13,090 nucleotides of DNA, from assembly GCA_028681035.1 (NCBI GenBank), contig JAQUJJ010000104.1:1-13090 (forward strand). Direction: 5' to 3'. Positions 1 to 5,669 of this stretch are shown here, piece by piece. Under the pieces are notes generated by a model. It was not told where the DNA came from. It did not search any database and was given only the letters and a program-made list of their open reading frames with translations. The stretch comes from Candidatus Cloacimonadota bacterium (GTDB lineage: Bacteria; Cloacimonadota; Cloacimonadia; Cloacimonadales; Cloacimonadaceae). Positions within the stretch are counted from its first letter, which is position 1. Every line of letters begins with the position of its first letter. Made by a program: the position numbers and the translations under genes.

Positions 1-594
1 AATTTCAAATCGCGACGAGCGGTGTTTTACCAACATAGCGAGGTAGATAAAGTGTTCTACAGGGAAAATGGGTAGCAATGAATAATCTTCCAGTGCAACA
101 TGTTCCCATGATCGCAACAAGCCCAAGACACCATGATGAACAAGTGCTCTAGAAGCATCTTCAAGGATGCTTTCGGCATAATCCCAGAAGTCTACGAGAC
201 CTTCCGCAACAGGTAAAATGTCATATGGGTCCTCAGATTCAGGAATAGTAATTTCGTCGGAAAACTTGAATATTTGTATTCGAAGGTCGTTGTGAATATT
301 GTTTGTGGGTATAGCTTTGATAATCAAGCCCCCTGGTTCATCACGAATTACGGTATTGCATATCTTAGGTTCACAACCAGCCCAAGTAGGGGTAGCATAG
401 CCATCATCATATATTTCGACTACGGAAGATATAAGAGGGAGAAGCGGATGTGAACCAATATAAGACGCACAACATGACCAAACCTCATCACCAAGCTGAA
501 CGGAAAAGTCACACCACCCAACATTAACTACACCTGTTTGAATTTTGAATTTCATGTCATTTGAAATGATTTGTAATAGGTTCAACGGTCTCAT
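1..594 (-). CDS. Unrecognised protein, C-terminus beyond the window edge
   Basis: Reading the minus strand from the ATG at 594 gives 198 uninterrupted codons that leave the window at base 1, so the gene is incomplete here. The protein begins MRPLNLLQII and has a mixed, acidic, soluble-looking composition with several Trp and Cys (WCDF, WSCC, WAGC). I see no signal peptide, clear membrane helix or catalytic motif, and I do not recognise the family. The start lies 3 bases after the stop of the 50-codon DUF4160/DUF2442 fusion, so both should be transcribed from the strong promoter at 778-805. There is no good Shine-Dalgarno sequence, so translation may depend on coupling. Two pieces of the same gene recur at 6786-7043, where it is broken. 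That the frame stays open for 198 codons supports a real gene. An immunity-like or TA-associated role would be a guess from context only. Confidence 0.7.
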   Translation of the reverse strand, partial: MRPLNLLQIISNDMKFKIQTGVVNVGWCDFSVQLGDEVWSCCASYIGSHPLLPLISSVVEIYDDGYATPTWAGCEPKICNTVIRDEPGGLIIKAIPTNNIHNDLRIQIFKFSDEITIPESEDPYDILPVAEGLVDFWDYAESILEDASRALVHHGVLGLLRSWEHVALEDYSLLPIFPVEHFIYLAMLVKHRSSRFEI

Positions 595-597
595 GTT

Positions 598-750
598 TTA
601 TTCAGTCCGCCCATTAATCCATAGCTCGGATTCGCTAAGGTCAAGATCATCATTCCATACAACTCCATACCCCATGCTGTCAGCACGAACTTGTTTAAAT
701 AAGTGTTCATCTTTAATCAAAATTCCATAAAACCTTGAAATAACTGGCAT
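598..750 (-). CDS. 50-aa DUF4160/DUF2442 deletion fusion (TA-like remnant)
   Basis: The start is the ATG at 750, because an AGGAGG Shine-Dalgarno sequence sits 6 bases upstream; an upstream in-frame start lacks this. The first 13 residues (MPVISRFYGILIK) match the usual N-terminus of DUF4160 proteins. The rest (from DEHLFKQVRAD through YGVVWNDDLDLS to ELW.NG) matches the C-terminal half of DUF2442. From family knowledge, these two genes usually sit side by side as a presumed TA-like pair. The simplest reading is an internal deletion that removed most of both genes and joined them in frame. The ORF is still open and has excellent expression signals, and a near-identical copy exists at 7047-7199. 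The fusion was therefore duplicated after it formed and may still be translated, but a working DUF4160/DUF2442 pair is not present. Confidence 0.65.
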   Translation of the reverse strand: MPVISRFYGILIKDEHLFKQVRADSMGYGVVWNDDLDLSESELWINGRTE

Positions 751-777
751 ACAAAACCTCCTCTGCAGACACACAAA

Positions 778-805
778 ATTATACAGAATTAAAACCAAAT
801 GTCAA
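778..805 (-). promoter_or_regulatory. Perfect-consensus sigma70-type promoter (copy A)
   Basis: On the minus strand TTGACA (805-800) and TATAAT (783-778) are separated by 16 bp, both boxes at full consensus. The promoter drives the fusion gene at 750 and the partial gene at 594. The same module occurs at 1928-1955 and 7227-7254. Confidence 0.85.
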
Positions 806-825
806 ATAGCTGTAATCACACGCAG

Positions 826-839
826 CAATTCTAATTATG
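826..839 (+). repeat. Terminal repeat CAATTCTAATTATG (copy A)
   Basis: The 14-base word CAATTCTAATTATG marks a repeat boundary and recurs at 2015-2028 and 7275-7288. One-mismatch or inverted forms lie at 2381-2394, 2483-2496 and 9378-9388. Its position at breakpoints between otherwise unrelated sequences suggests the end of a mobile or recombining element. Confidence 0.6.
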
Positions 840-858
840 TGCGAAGACTGCTATCAAC

Positions 859-1010
859 ATTTTTTACCTCAAAGATTTTTTACCTCAAAAAATAACGCTG
901 CAAATTTCCTTACCTCCCCATTTTCTTACCTTGAAAATGCAATGCCGCTCATCATCTGCCGACCCGCAAGGGCACTATGGCCCGCACGTAGAGCGGCTAC
1001 TGCATGTTGG
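859..1010 (+). repeat. TTACCTCAAA iteron-like array and adjoining repeat (copy A)
   Basis: Four variants of a T-rich unit ending TTACCTCAAA (or TTACCTTGAAA, TTACCTCCCC) lie between 859 and 937. They are followed by a block including GCAAGGGCACTATG that is shared with the copies at 2048 and 7308. A fourth array lies at 9484-9560. Unit spacing is irregular, about 15 to 17 bp within pairs. I see no gene in it. Confidence 0.7.
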
Positions 1011-1036
1011 TCCTTAAAACATGTTGACAGAGATCA

Positions 1037-1131
1037 ATCCTCATCTTAGTCTTAATCTCAATCCTTATCTACTTCAACCAACCACAGGTGCGGTTGTTTG
1101 ATTAGGATTACGATTAGGATTGTGATTAGGC
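1037..1131. repeat. Long imperfect hairpin with heptad-like GATTAGGATT repeats
   Basis: The right arm is built from GATTAGGATT-type repeats (1100-1130) and the left arm from their approximate complement (1037-1068). About 22 of 30 positions pair, with several mismatches being G-U compatible. The stem is topped by CAACCAACC (1075-1083) facing GGTTGTTTG (1092-1100), with one mismatch and an 8-base loop. It lies in a gene-free stretch downstream of vapC. It could be a MITE-like or transcript-stabilising element. Confidence 0.55.
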
Positions 1132-1198
1132 TGGATAACCCGATAACCCATAACTTCCCCAAATCGAGCTCCTTATAAACCACCCCTCGCTACTGCTA

Positions 1199-1238
1199 TT
1201 CCGCGCAGCGGAAACATATAATTCGGCGTAGCCGAATT
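1199..1238. repeat. Pair of REP-like hairpins after vapC
   Basis: TTCCGCGCAGCGGAA (1199-1213) and the core TTCGGCGTAGCCGAA within 1220-1238 are two palindromes of one family, TTC-S-GCGYAGC-S-GAA. The fourth base pair is switched from C-G to G-C, so pairing is kept. The second ends 4 bases from the vapC stop and could act as a transcript end or RNA-stabilising structure. The window also holds a broken RAYT transposase, the protein family linked to REP hairpins. Confidence 0.65.
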
Positions 1239-1242
1239 GTAT

Positions 1243-1608
1243 TTAGAGTTTATATGGCACCCGTACATCCGGCCAATCTGTTTTGAAATCCCTGGTGTTT
1301 CTTGACACGACTATGCATCCCTGTTCCCGTGCAGTCGCATATATAACCGCATCAGGAATTTTCAGATGGAATTTACGTCTAAGTTCGATTGTCCGGTTGG
1401 CAATGCTGTTATCCAATCCGATTACAGTAAAAGATGAAAGAAACTTGTGCAGAATTTGCTCCTCCTCTTTATTTCTGGCTCCAGTCATAACCTCAATTCG
1501 GGTTATGACACTTATGAGCTTCTCTTCATAAAGAGAGAGTTCTTTTTCCGCCTGTGCAAAACCGTTGAGATAATCGATAAGAATATTTGTGTCAAATACA
1601 GCCTTCAT
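1243..1608 (-). CDS. vapC: VapC-type PIN-domain ribonuclease toxin
   Basis: This 121-aa protein has the standard VapC length and layout. It starts MKAVFDTNILIDYLNG with the first acidic metal ligand (D6), has an acidic residue in the ITRIEVMTGA segment, IPDAVIYATA carrying the third conserved Asp, and VVSRNTRDF with the fourth. PIN toxins of this class cut RNA, often tRNA or rRNA, with Mg2+ or Mn2+, and are held inactive by the partner antitoxin. The ATG overlaps the antitoxin stop by one base (TAATG), so the two are translationally coupled. All catalytic positions appear present, and this is one of the few intact TA pairs in the window. The exact RNA target cannot be told from the sequence. 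Confidence 0.92.
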   Translation of the reverse strand: MKAVFDTNILIDYLNGFAQAEKELSLYEEKLISVITRIEVMTGARNKEEEQILHKFLSSFTVIGLDNSIANRTIELRRKFHLKIPDAVIYATAREQGCIVVSRNTRDFKTDWPDVRVPYKL

Positions 1609-1829
1609 TAATCACTCCATTCACTACGGATGTTGCGTTGAAATTCAACCCCATCAACGATTTCATCCCTCCAGATGCCGTAAGCATTTGAATTGTCTTT
1701 GGTGTAGTGATCGCTAAGATAATGTTTCAGTGCTTCACGGATTAAGGCTGCACGTGAACGATTTTCGAATGAACTGATTTCATCAAGGGTTTTTACAATA
1801 TTTTCCGGTATGTCTACAATTGTTCTCAT
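1608..1829 (-). CDS. vapB: VapB-type ribbon-helix-helix antitoxin
   Basis: The 73-aa protein starting at ATG 1829 (MRTIVDIPENIVKTLDEI) shows a ribbon-helix-helix fold: a short N-terminal strand, then helices with SFENRSRAALIREALKHYL. The acidic, Trp-containing tail (GIWRDEIVDG, IRSEWSD) is the part expected to block the VapC active site. An in-frame ATG lies 8 codons upstream, but the predicted transcription start falls at about 1829, which favours the shorter form. RHH antitoxins of this type bind operators as dimers and repress their own operon; a candidate operator overlaps the -10 box. The stop shares one base with the vapC start. Confidence 0.88.
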   Translation of the reverse strand: MRTIVDIPENIVKTLDEISSFENRSRAALIREALKHYLSDHYTKDNSNAYGIWRDEIVDGVEFQRNIRSEWSD

Positions 1830-1832
1830 GTA

Positions 1833-1865
1833 GATATCATATATCGTTATCATTTATAGTGTCAA
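1833..1865 (-). promoter_or_regulatory. vapBC promoter with overlapping operator
   Basis: On the minus strand TTGACA (1865-1860), an 18-bp spacer and TATGAT (1841-1836) form a good promoter. The -10 box ends only 6 bases before the vapB ATG, so the mRNA should be leaderless or nearly so. The inverted repeat GATAT-CAT-ATATC (1833-1845) covers the -10 box and is the likely VapB operator. Confidence 0.7.
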
Positions 1866-1900
1866 GCCGCTTTTATGTCAGTATTTGAAATAACTGGCAT
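1862..1900 (-). CDS. 12-codon leader ORF made from a captured DUF4160 start
   Basis: The third copy of the promoter/Shine-Dalgarno/MPVIS module reads ATG at 1900 and encodes only MPVISNTDIKAA before a TGA at 1864-1862. That TGA lies inside the vapBC -35 box. The AGGAGG ribosome site is intact. A transcript from 1928-1955 would carry this short ORF as a leader ahead of vapBC, giving the pair a second, unregulated promoter. It is probably a by-product of a deletion, not a selected leader peptide. Confidence 0.5.
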   Translation of the reverse strand: MPVISNTDIKAA

Positions 1901-1927
1901 ACAAAACCTCCTCTGTAAACACACAAT

Positions 1928-1955
1928 ATTATACAAAATTAACACCAAATGTCAA
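1928..1955 (-). promoter_or_regulatory. Perfect-consensus promoter (copy B) reading into vapBC
   Basis: TTGACA (1955-1950), 16 bp and TATAAT (1933-1928) on the minus strand, identical in layout to copies A and C. With the DUF4160/DUF2442 body gone, the next genes downstream are vapB and vapC. Confidence 0.8.
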
Positions 1956-2010
1956 ATAGCTATAACAATAGCTATAACAACAGCTGGAATCACAACAGCT
2001 ATAATCACAC
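1954..2010. repeat. Small tandem repeat expanded upstream of promoter B
   Basis: About four units related to AGCTATAA-CA follow each other here, while copies A and C have a single AGCTGTAATCACAC at the same place. The expansion lies just upstream of the -35 box of promoter B. Confidence 0.7.
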
Positions 2011-2014
2011 ACAC

Positions 2015-2210
2015 CAATTCTAATTATGTGCGAAGACTGCTACCAACATTTTTTACCTCAAAGATTTCTTACCTCAAAAAATAACGCTGCCAAATTTCCT
2101 TACCTCCCCATTTTCTTAGCTTGAAAGTGCAATGCCGCACATCATCTGTCGTCGTGCAAGGGCACTATGACCCGTACGCAGAGTGGCTACTGCAGTACAA
2201 CAAGGCCTTC
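2015..2210 (+). repeat. Terminal repeat plus TTACCTCAAA array (copy B)
   Basis: CAATTCTAATTATG at 2015-2028 is followed by the four-unit T-rich array (2048-2127). The shared block GCAAGGGCACTATGACC and CGCAGAGTGGCTACTGCAG then leads into the deleted yafQ copy. It is colinear with 7275-7470. Confidence 0.7.
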
Positions 2211-2251
2211 GGTTTCAGTCCAGGCCGCTGTTGCCCGAGCAGGTGAGGGAA

Positions 2252-2362
2252 TGGAGAGGTAGGCAAGACTGTCATATAGAGCCTGATTGGATTCTCATTT
2301 ACCGTATAACGGAAAACGAATTGCATCTCGAACGAACAGGAACTCATAGTGACCTGTTTTGA
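2252..2362 (+). pseudogene. yafQ 3' fragment left by a deletion
   Basis: From the TGG at 2252 the frame encodes the last 36 residues of the YafQ toxin found intact at 7823-8086 (WRGRQDCHIEPDW through GTHSDLF) and stops at 2362. Everything from the dinJ promoter to yafQ codon 51 is missing. In the intact copy the missing stretch lies between two GGAGAGGT words (7510 and 7977 regions). Here a single GGAGAGGT remains, which marks the deletion joint. Two substitutions (Y-R in place of Y-H, and L-H in place of L-R) show it has drifted since. It has no start codon in frame and cannot make toxin. Confidence 0.85.
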
Positions 2363-2380
2363 CAGGAAGGGCGAACAAGG

Positions 2381-2496
2381 CAACTCTAATTATGACAAGA
2401 CACGCTAAAGCGTGAACTACATACCCAGCAAACCGTACGTAGTTCACGCTTTAGCGTGTTTTTTGAACAGGTTGTCAGCGGTCATAATTAGAATTG
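2381..2496. mobile_element. MITE-like nested palindrome, 116 bp
   Basis: The outer arms CAACTCTAATTATGAC (2381-2396) and GTCATAATTAGAATTG (2481-2496) are 16-bp inverted repeats with one mismatch. Inside them lies a 21-bp perfect inverted repeat (2400-2420 and 2439-2459). Each arm of the inner repeat also contains its own palindrome, CACGCT-AA-AGCGTG. A T-tract follows the right inner arm, so it can also end transcription. The left edge is exact: the sequence matches the yafQ downstream region at 8087-8105 up to base 2380 and then diverges. No transposase is inside it. Confidence 0.65.
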
Positions 2497-2511
2497 CTGC
2501 AAAAAAACAGA

Positions 2512-2545
2512 GTTGCTATAGCATGGTGTGCATGCTATCGTTATA
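2512..2545 (+). promoter_or_regulatory. higBA promoter/operator
   Basis: ATAGCAT-N7-ATGCTAT (2518-2538) is a perfect 7-bp inverted repeat just ahead of the higB start, in the position of a HigA operator. A weak promoter (TTGCTA, 17 bp, TATCGT) overlaps it. A degraded version precedes the second copy (9590-9610), and a related orphan site lies at 6569-6583. Confidence 0.55.
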
Positions 2546-2547
2546 TT

Positions 2548-2707
2548 GTGATAAAGGATTTTAAAGACAAGGGATCAGAAGATCTTTTTAAAGGCCGGCC
2601 GGTCATCAAAGGCAGCTAGGAAAGCTTGTCCTATATCGCTGTGGCAGATTGTCTTTAGAAAACTTGATTTACTTGATTCTGCTGTGTCGCTGAATGAGGA
2701 GCATAAG
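2548..2707 (+). pseudogene. higB toxin remnant, copy 1 (internal deletion and frameshift)
   Basis: The GTG at 2548 opens the frame VIKDFKDKGSEDLFKG, the conserved N-terminus of HigB (RelE-superfamily, ribosome-dependent mRNA endonuclease). The reading continues to LDLLDSAVSLNE, then passes directly into the region just before the higA start. Roughly half of the HigB family length, including the C-terminal catalytic part, is absent. Compared with the second copy at 9618, a 4-bp CCGG duplication near 2596 also shifts the frame. Both copies carry the same internal deletion, so it predates their duplication. This fragment cannot encode an active toxin. Confidence 0.8.
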
Positions 2708-2851
2708 ATGATTAGAGTACCTACAAACAGAAAGCCGACGCATCCGGGAGAGATGCTTCTTGAAGAGTTTATTGTTCCTTTGGGGTTGACCCAAAGAGAA
2801 CTTGCCGATGCGGTGAAAGTGTCCTATCAGCGAATGTATATCCGGCATTAA
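2708..2851 (+). pseudogene. higA antitoxin fragment, 47 codons
   Basis: The ATG at 2708 begins MIRVPTNRKPTHPGEMLLEE, followed by PLGLTQRELADAVKV, the start of the XRE-type helix-turn-helix typical of HigA antitoxins. After VSYQRM the family would continue with the recognition helix and dimerisation region. Instead the sequence enters the terminator-bearing repeat at 2835 and stops at 2851. The protein is about half the usual length and loses part of the DNA-binding domain. Whether it retains any activity is doubtful. Confidence 0.8.
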
Positions 2852-2932
2852 CGTGTCGGCGTTTTGCGCCACAATGAGACAACTCTCAGACGTGGTGCTT
2901 TTTTTCCGGTGTGCGCGATTTCAAGGTGCCAG
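2835..2932 (+). repeat. Terminator-bearing direct repeat R1
   Basis: This 98-bp block, from TGTATATCCGGCATTAACG to CAAGGTGCCAG, recurs in the same orientation at 6634-6746 with a few substitutions. The two copies bracket the regulator/KGGVGR operon. R1 interrupts the higA fragment. Confidence 0.85.
2866..2905 (+). terminator. Rho-independent terminator in R1
   Basis: GCGCCAC (2866-2872) pairs with GTGGTGC (2892-2898), including a G-U pair. An inner TGAG/CTCA stem and a run of seven T follow the expected design. It should stop transcription from the left before the operon. Confidence 0.75.
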
Positions 2933-2937
2933 TCGCC

Positions 2938-2966
2938 TTACAGGATAACCTGAAGAGTAGTATAAG
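2938..2966 (+). promoter_or_regulatory. Candidate promoter of the MqsA-like/KGGVGR operon
   Basis: TTACAG (2938-2943), 17 bp and TATAAG (2961-2966) match sigma70 boxes moderately well and lie just after the R1 terminator and before the first gene. Confidence 0.45.
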
Positions 2967-3007
2967 GCACGAATAAAAGGAACAGGGCGCGACGCGGTCG
3001 TTCCTCT

Positions 3008-3021
3008 GTGCTAATTAGCAC
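3008..3021. promoter_or_regulatory. 14-bp perfect palindrome, candidate operator
   Basis: GTGCTAATTAGCAC is a perfect palindrome 19 bp before the first start codon of the operon. The second gene encodes an HTH protein of a family that usually represses its own operon, so this is the natural candidate binding site. Confidence 0.5.
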
Positions 3022-3040
3022 TTGACCAACATAAGCGATT

Positions 3041-3412
3041 ATGAAAGAATATCAAACATCACACAGCAATCAGCTTCCTCCTGAGGCGGATGCGGACCAG
3101 ATCGAAAGGGTCAGGCAGGCCTGTGAGTGGGATAAGATCCGTCTCGGATCTAGCGCCCAAGGTAATCTTGCCTACTGGAGAATTGGTATTGAAACCTTAC
3201 GCCAAAATGTGCGCTTGCACATAGAAAAGGGCCGGAAAGTATTCCGTAAATTTGATCCTGCTGATAACACCAAGCTATTAGAGTTTAACCTCCAAGCCAA
3301 TGTTACGCTTTTTGAGAACAAAGACATATACGTCGAGATGATCCTCACTCAGGGCATCTTTGTAATCCTAAACGCTCACGAGCACACTACTTTGAAGAGG
3401 CTACCGCAATGA
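3041..3412 (+). CDS. Small protein of the MqsA-like operon, possible toxin partner
   Basis: This is the 123-aa first gene of the operon. I do not recognise it firmly. The N-terminal third is charged (PEADADQIERVRQACEWDK). The middle may be helical (IETLRQNVRLHIEKGRKVF). The C-terminal part is strand-like (KLLEFNLQANVTLF, IYVEMILTQGIFVILNAHEH), ending RLPQ. A helix-then-sheet layout, small size and position directly ahead of an MqsA-type antitoxin resemble DUF4258 or MqsR-like toxins, but the sequence match I can see by eye is weak. The ATG of the next gene overlaps its last codons by 4 bases (ATGA), so the two are translationally coupled. The start has no clear Shine-Dalgarno sequence. Confidence 0.75.
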   Translation: MKEYQTSHSNQLPPEADADQIERVRQACEWDKIRLGSSAQGNLAYWRIGIETLRQNVRLHIEKGRKVFRKFDPADNTKLLEFNLQANVTLFENKDIYVEMILTQGIFVILNAHEHTTLKRLPQ

Positions 3413-3984
3413 CCCAAAAAAAACCAACAACCACCATAGAGGGAGAGAAGTGTCCTTTCTGCGCGAAAGGACGGTTGGTGTTATGCCAAGTCGACCATCG
3501 CGTGATATCACCCGATGATCCAGAGATTGTTGTCGCTGGTGTTTGGGTTGAAAAATGTGATGCTTGCAATGAAATACTCTTTCCGTCAGAATCAAGCCGC
3601 TACATTGACCAAGCCTTAGCTCAAGAGACCGAACAACTCACTCCCACCGAACTGGGAGAGATTCGTAAGCGTCTTGGCGTTGACCAAACCGAAATGGGCG
3701 AAATACTTGGACTCGGCGGAAGAACATATCATCGCTGGGAAAAAGGCACCCAATACCCCAGCCGCTCCATGTGTTGCTATATCCGTATTCTAGGAAAATT
3801 TCCGTTTGCGTTCAAATGGTTGCGCGACGGCGGTTGGCGTCATGAAAAAGAAACCGTTACCCTTTCACCTCAGGCTGATTTTGAAAAGAGCTTTCCGGAT
3901 TTGGCGCGAACAGGTAGAAACACAAACACGCTTCATCCCTCTTTCAACCCTGCCTCCAGCCTTTCAAAAGTCAACTTTGGATAA
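3409..3984 (+). CDS. MqsA/YgiT-type zinc-finger HTH regulator
   Basis: This 191-aa protein has two CxxC pairs (C15/C18 in KCPFC and C50/C53 in KCDAC) that should bind one zinc ion. A segment rich in Val follows as in MqsA/YgiT proteins, and an XRE-type helix-turn-helix covers about residues 80-140 (LTPTELGEIRKRLGVDQTEM, then GRTYHRWEKG). MqsA-family proteins are antitoxins and DNA-binding repressors. Here there is an extra tail of about 45 residues after the HTH, longer than classical MqsA (about 131 aa). It starts inside the previous gene (ATGA overlap, GAGG 8 bases upstream) and ends 2 bases before the ATPase gene, which places all three in one operon. It likely binds the palindrome at 3008-3021, which is an inference. 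Confidence 0.88.
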   Translation: MTQKKPTTTIEGEKCPFCAKGRLVLCQVDHRVISPDDPEIVVAGVWVEKCDACNEILFPSESSRYIDQALAQETEQLTPTELGEIRKRLGVDQTEMGEILGLGGRTYHRWEKGTQYPSRSMCCYIRILGKFPFAFKWLRDGGWRHEKETVTLSPQADFEKSFPDLARTGRNTNTLHPSFNPASSLSKVNFG

Positions 3985-3986
3985 CA

Positions 3987-5669
3987 ATGAAACCTTTCTG
4001 GATAACTTTCTATTCGTACAAGGGCGGTGTCGGGCGCTCCCTTGCACTCGCAAACATCGCCGCTTTATTGGTTAAGAAAGGGCGGAGGGTGGTCCTGATC
4101 GACTTTGATTTGGAAGCACCCGGACTTGATAGTTTCGATGAGTTTTCCTGTATCGGGTGCAAGCCGGGTGTAGTCGAGTATACAACACAATTTCTGCAGA
4201 CAGGGGAAGCCCCTAAAATCGACGATTTTATCCACCACTGCCACTTAAAGGATGCGCCTTCTGGCGATCTCTGGATTATGCCAGCCGGCACCAAAGACAC
4301 ATGCTATAACCGCTCCCGAGCGGGTATTAATTGGGTCGAAATGTACGAAAGCGGTTTGGGTGCAGCTTTTGTGGAGAACTGGAAAGCTGCCATTGCCCGC
4401 CGTTTCAAGCCGGATTATGTTCTTGTCGACTCTCGAACAGGGCTTACTGATGTTGGCGGCATTTGCACATTACACCTGCCTGATCTTGTTGTCATGTTAT
4501 TTGGTTTGAATGACCAGAATATCAAAGGCATAGCAGCGGTTGCCAAGACTATTCGAGAGGCTGATGGCGGAGGCATTCCACAGCTTTATTATGTTGCCTC
4601 TCCAGTTCCGAATATGCCTATTGGCAAGAAAGATTTAGTTTCGGAGCGGCTCGAAGTAGCAAAACAAGAGATCGGCACAAAAATTGAATCAATTATCAGA
4701 TACTCATCTTCAGCAGCCTTTCACGAAAGGCTTTTTACTTTGTATGACAGGGTTCCACAGTCATCGCTCATTGAAGACTACCAGAACCTTTTAAAACAAA
4801 TAATTATATACAACCGTAACGGAATTGATCTACTGGCGCAGGAGGTTGAGAGCGCAATTTCATTCAGCGACATCGACCGAATGCAGAAACTTCTTACGGT
4901 ATTAACATCTGATTTTGCCGAAAGAGCAGAGGGTCTTTATCTCTCGTCTCGTCTTCAACTCGCTCTCAATAATCGTGCATCGGCCATCGAATTTGCGGAA
5001 AAGGCGCTCAGTATAAACCCCGCGCATATTAAGTCGTTCAATTGGCTGTTAAAGCATTACCAAAATGAATGCGAATACAATAAGGCGTTATCTCTCTGCG
5101 AAGCGGCAATCGCTACAAAAAAACGTCTATCTTCACTAGAGTTGTTGAACATCCAGTCAGAAATGGGTGCTGTTGCAATGACAGCATCTAAGCCCGACAT
5201 TGCTGCCAATGCTTTCAGATTGTCCCTTGAATCGATTAAAAAAACGAAGGTCCACACCGATTGGATGATGTTAATAACTTTTAACGTTGCCGAGTCTCGT
5301 CGTCGTGCAGAGGGCGCACCGGACATATCCCTTTGGAAAACAGTGATCAAACTTTTCGAACAAAGTGGCGAAACGTCGAACATCTCGCCGCCAGAACGGG
5401 CTAACCGTTTACAGGCTATTCATATCGCTTTCGCTGTAACAGGTGACATTAATCGCGCTAAAAAGACACTCATAAAAGCCCATGATGCTGCAATGTTGCT
5501 TGGAGGTGCCGACAATGTTTTTTCAGTGAAAAACTATACTTCTGTACCAGTATCGGTTTTTTTTGATGAAAACAACGAGATGCTGGAAGCCCTGAATCGC
5601 GGTGAACTATGGGATGGAATGAAGCTGCAAGCTTCCAACCCTAAAAGAAAGAGTCCATCAGGGTCATAA
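3987..5669 (+). CDS. KGGVGR-variant ParA/MinD-type ATPase with C-terminal TPR-like region
   Basis: This is a 560-aa protein. Residues 8-20 (FYSYKGGVGRSLA) are a deviant Walker A motif in which the usual KGGVGK(T/S) reads KGGVGRS. The first motif is followed by VVLIDFDLEAPGL (35-47), DYVLVDSRTGLTDVG (143-157) and VVMLFGLNDQNIKG (168-181), all in the order of SIMIBI-class ATPases. From about residue 310 the protein becomes helical repeats (LALNNRASAIEFAEKALSIN and later helix pairs) resembling TPRs. Proteins with this KGGVGR signature are known from genomic conflict and defence loci, often fused or linked to effector or repeat domains; no biochemical role is established that I can cite. It lies 2 bases after the MqsA-like gene, has no visible Shine-Dalgarno sequence and is probably coupled. 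It is complete, without frameshifts. Confidence 0.9.
   Translation: MKPFWITFYSYKGGVGRSLALANIAALLVKKGRRVVLIDFDLEAPGLDSFDEFSCIGCKPGVVEYTTQFLQTGEAPKIDDFIHHCHLKDAPSGDLWIMPAGTKDTCYNRSRAGINWVEMYESGLGAAFVENWKAAIARRFKPDYVLVDSRTGLTDVGGICTLHLPDLVVMLFGLNDQNIKGIAAVAKTIREADGGGIPQLYYVASPVPNMPIGKKDLVSERLEVAKQEIGTKIESIIRYSSSAAFHERLFTLYDRVPQSSLIEDYQNLLKQIIIYNRNGIDLLAQEVESAISFSDIDRMQKLLTVLTSDFAERAEGLYLSSRLQLALNNRASAIEFAEKALSINPAHIKSFNWLLKHYQNECEYNKALSLCEAAIATKKRLSSLELLNIQSEMGAVAMTASKPDIAANAFRLSLESIKKTKVHTDWMMLITFNVAESRRRAEGAPDISLWKTVIKLFEQSGETSNISPPERANRLQAIHIAFAVTGDINRAKKTLIKAHDAAMLLGGADNVFSVKNYTSVPVSVFFDENNEMLEALNRGELWDGMKLQASNPKRKSPSGS

Noticed and set aside
859..937. CRISPR array in the T-rich repeats
   Set aside because: Units are about 15 bp, spacing is too short and irregular, spacers are not unique, and no cas genes are present.
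2165..2383. 72-codon minus-strand frame
   Set aside because: It lies opposite the yafQ remnant and the repeat block, and a similar shadow occurs opposite intact yafQ.
4010..4509. Frames overlapping the ATPase gene (minus 4010-4300, plus 4252-4509)
   Set aside because: The 560-aa frame carries all conserved ATPase motifs through this region; the others are shadows.
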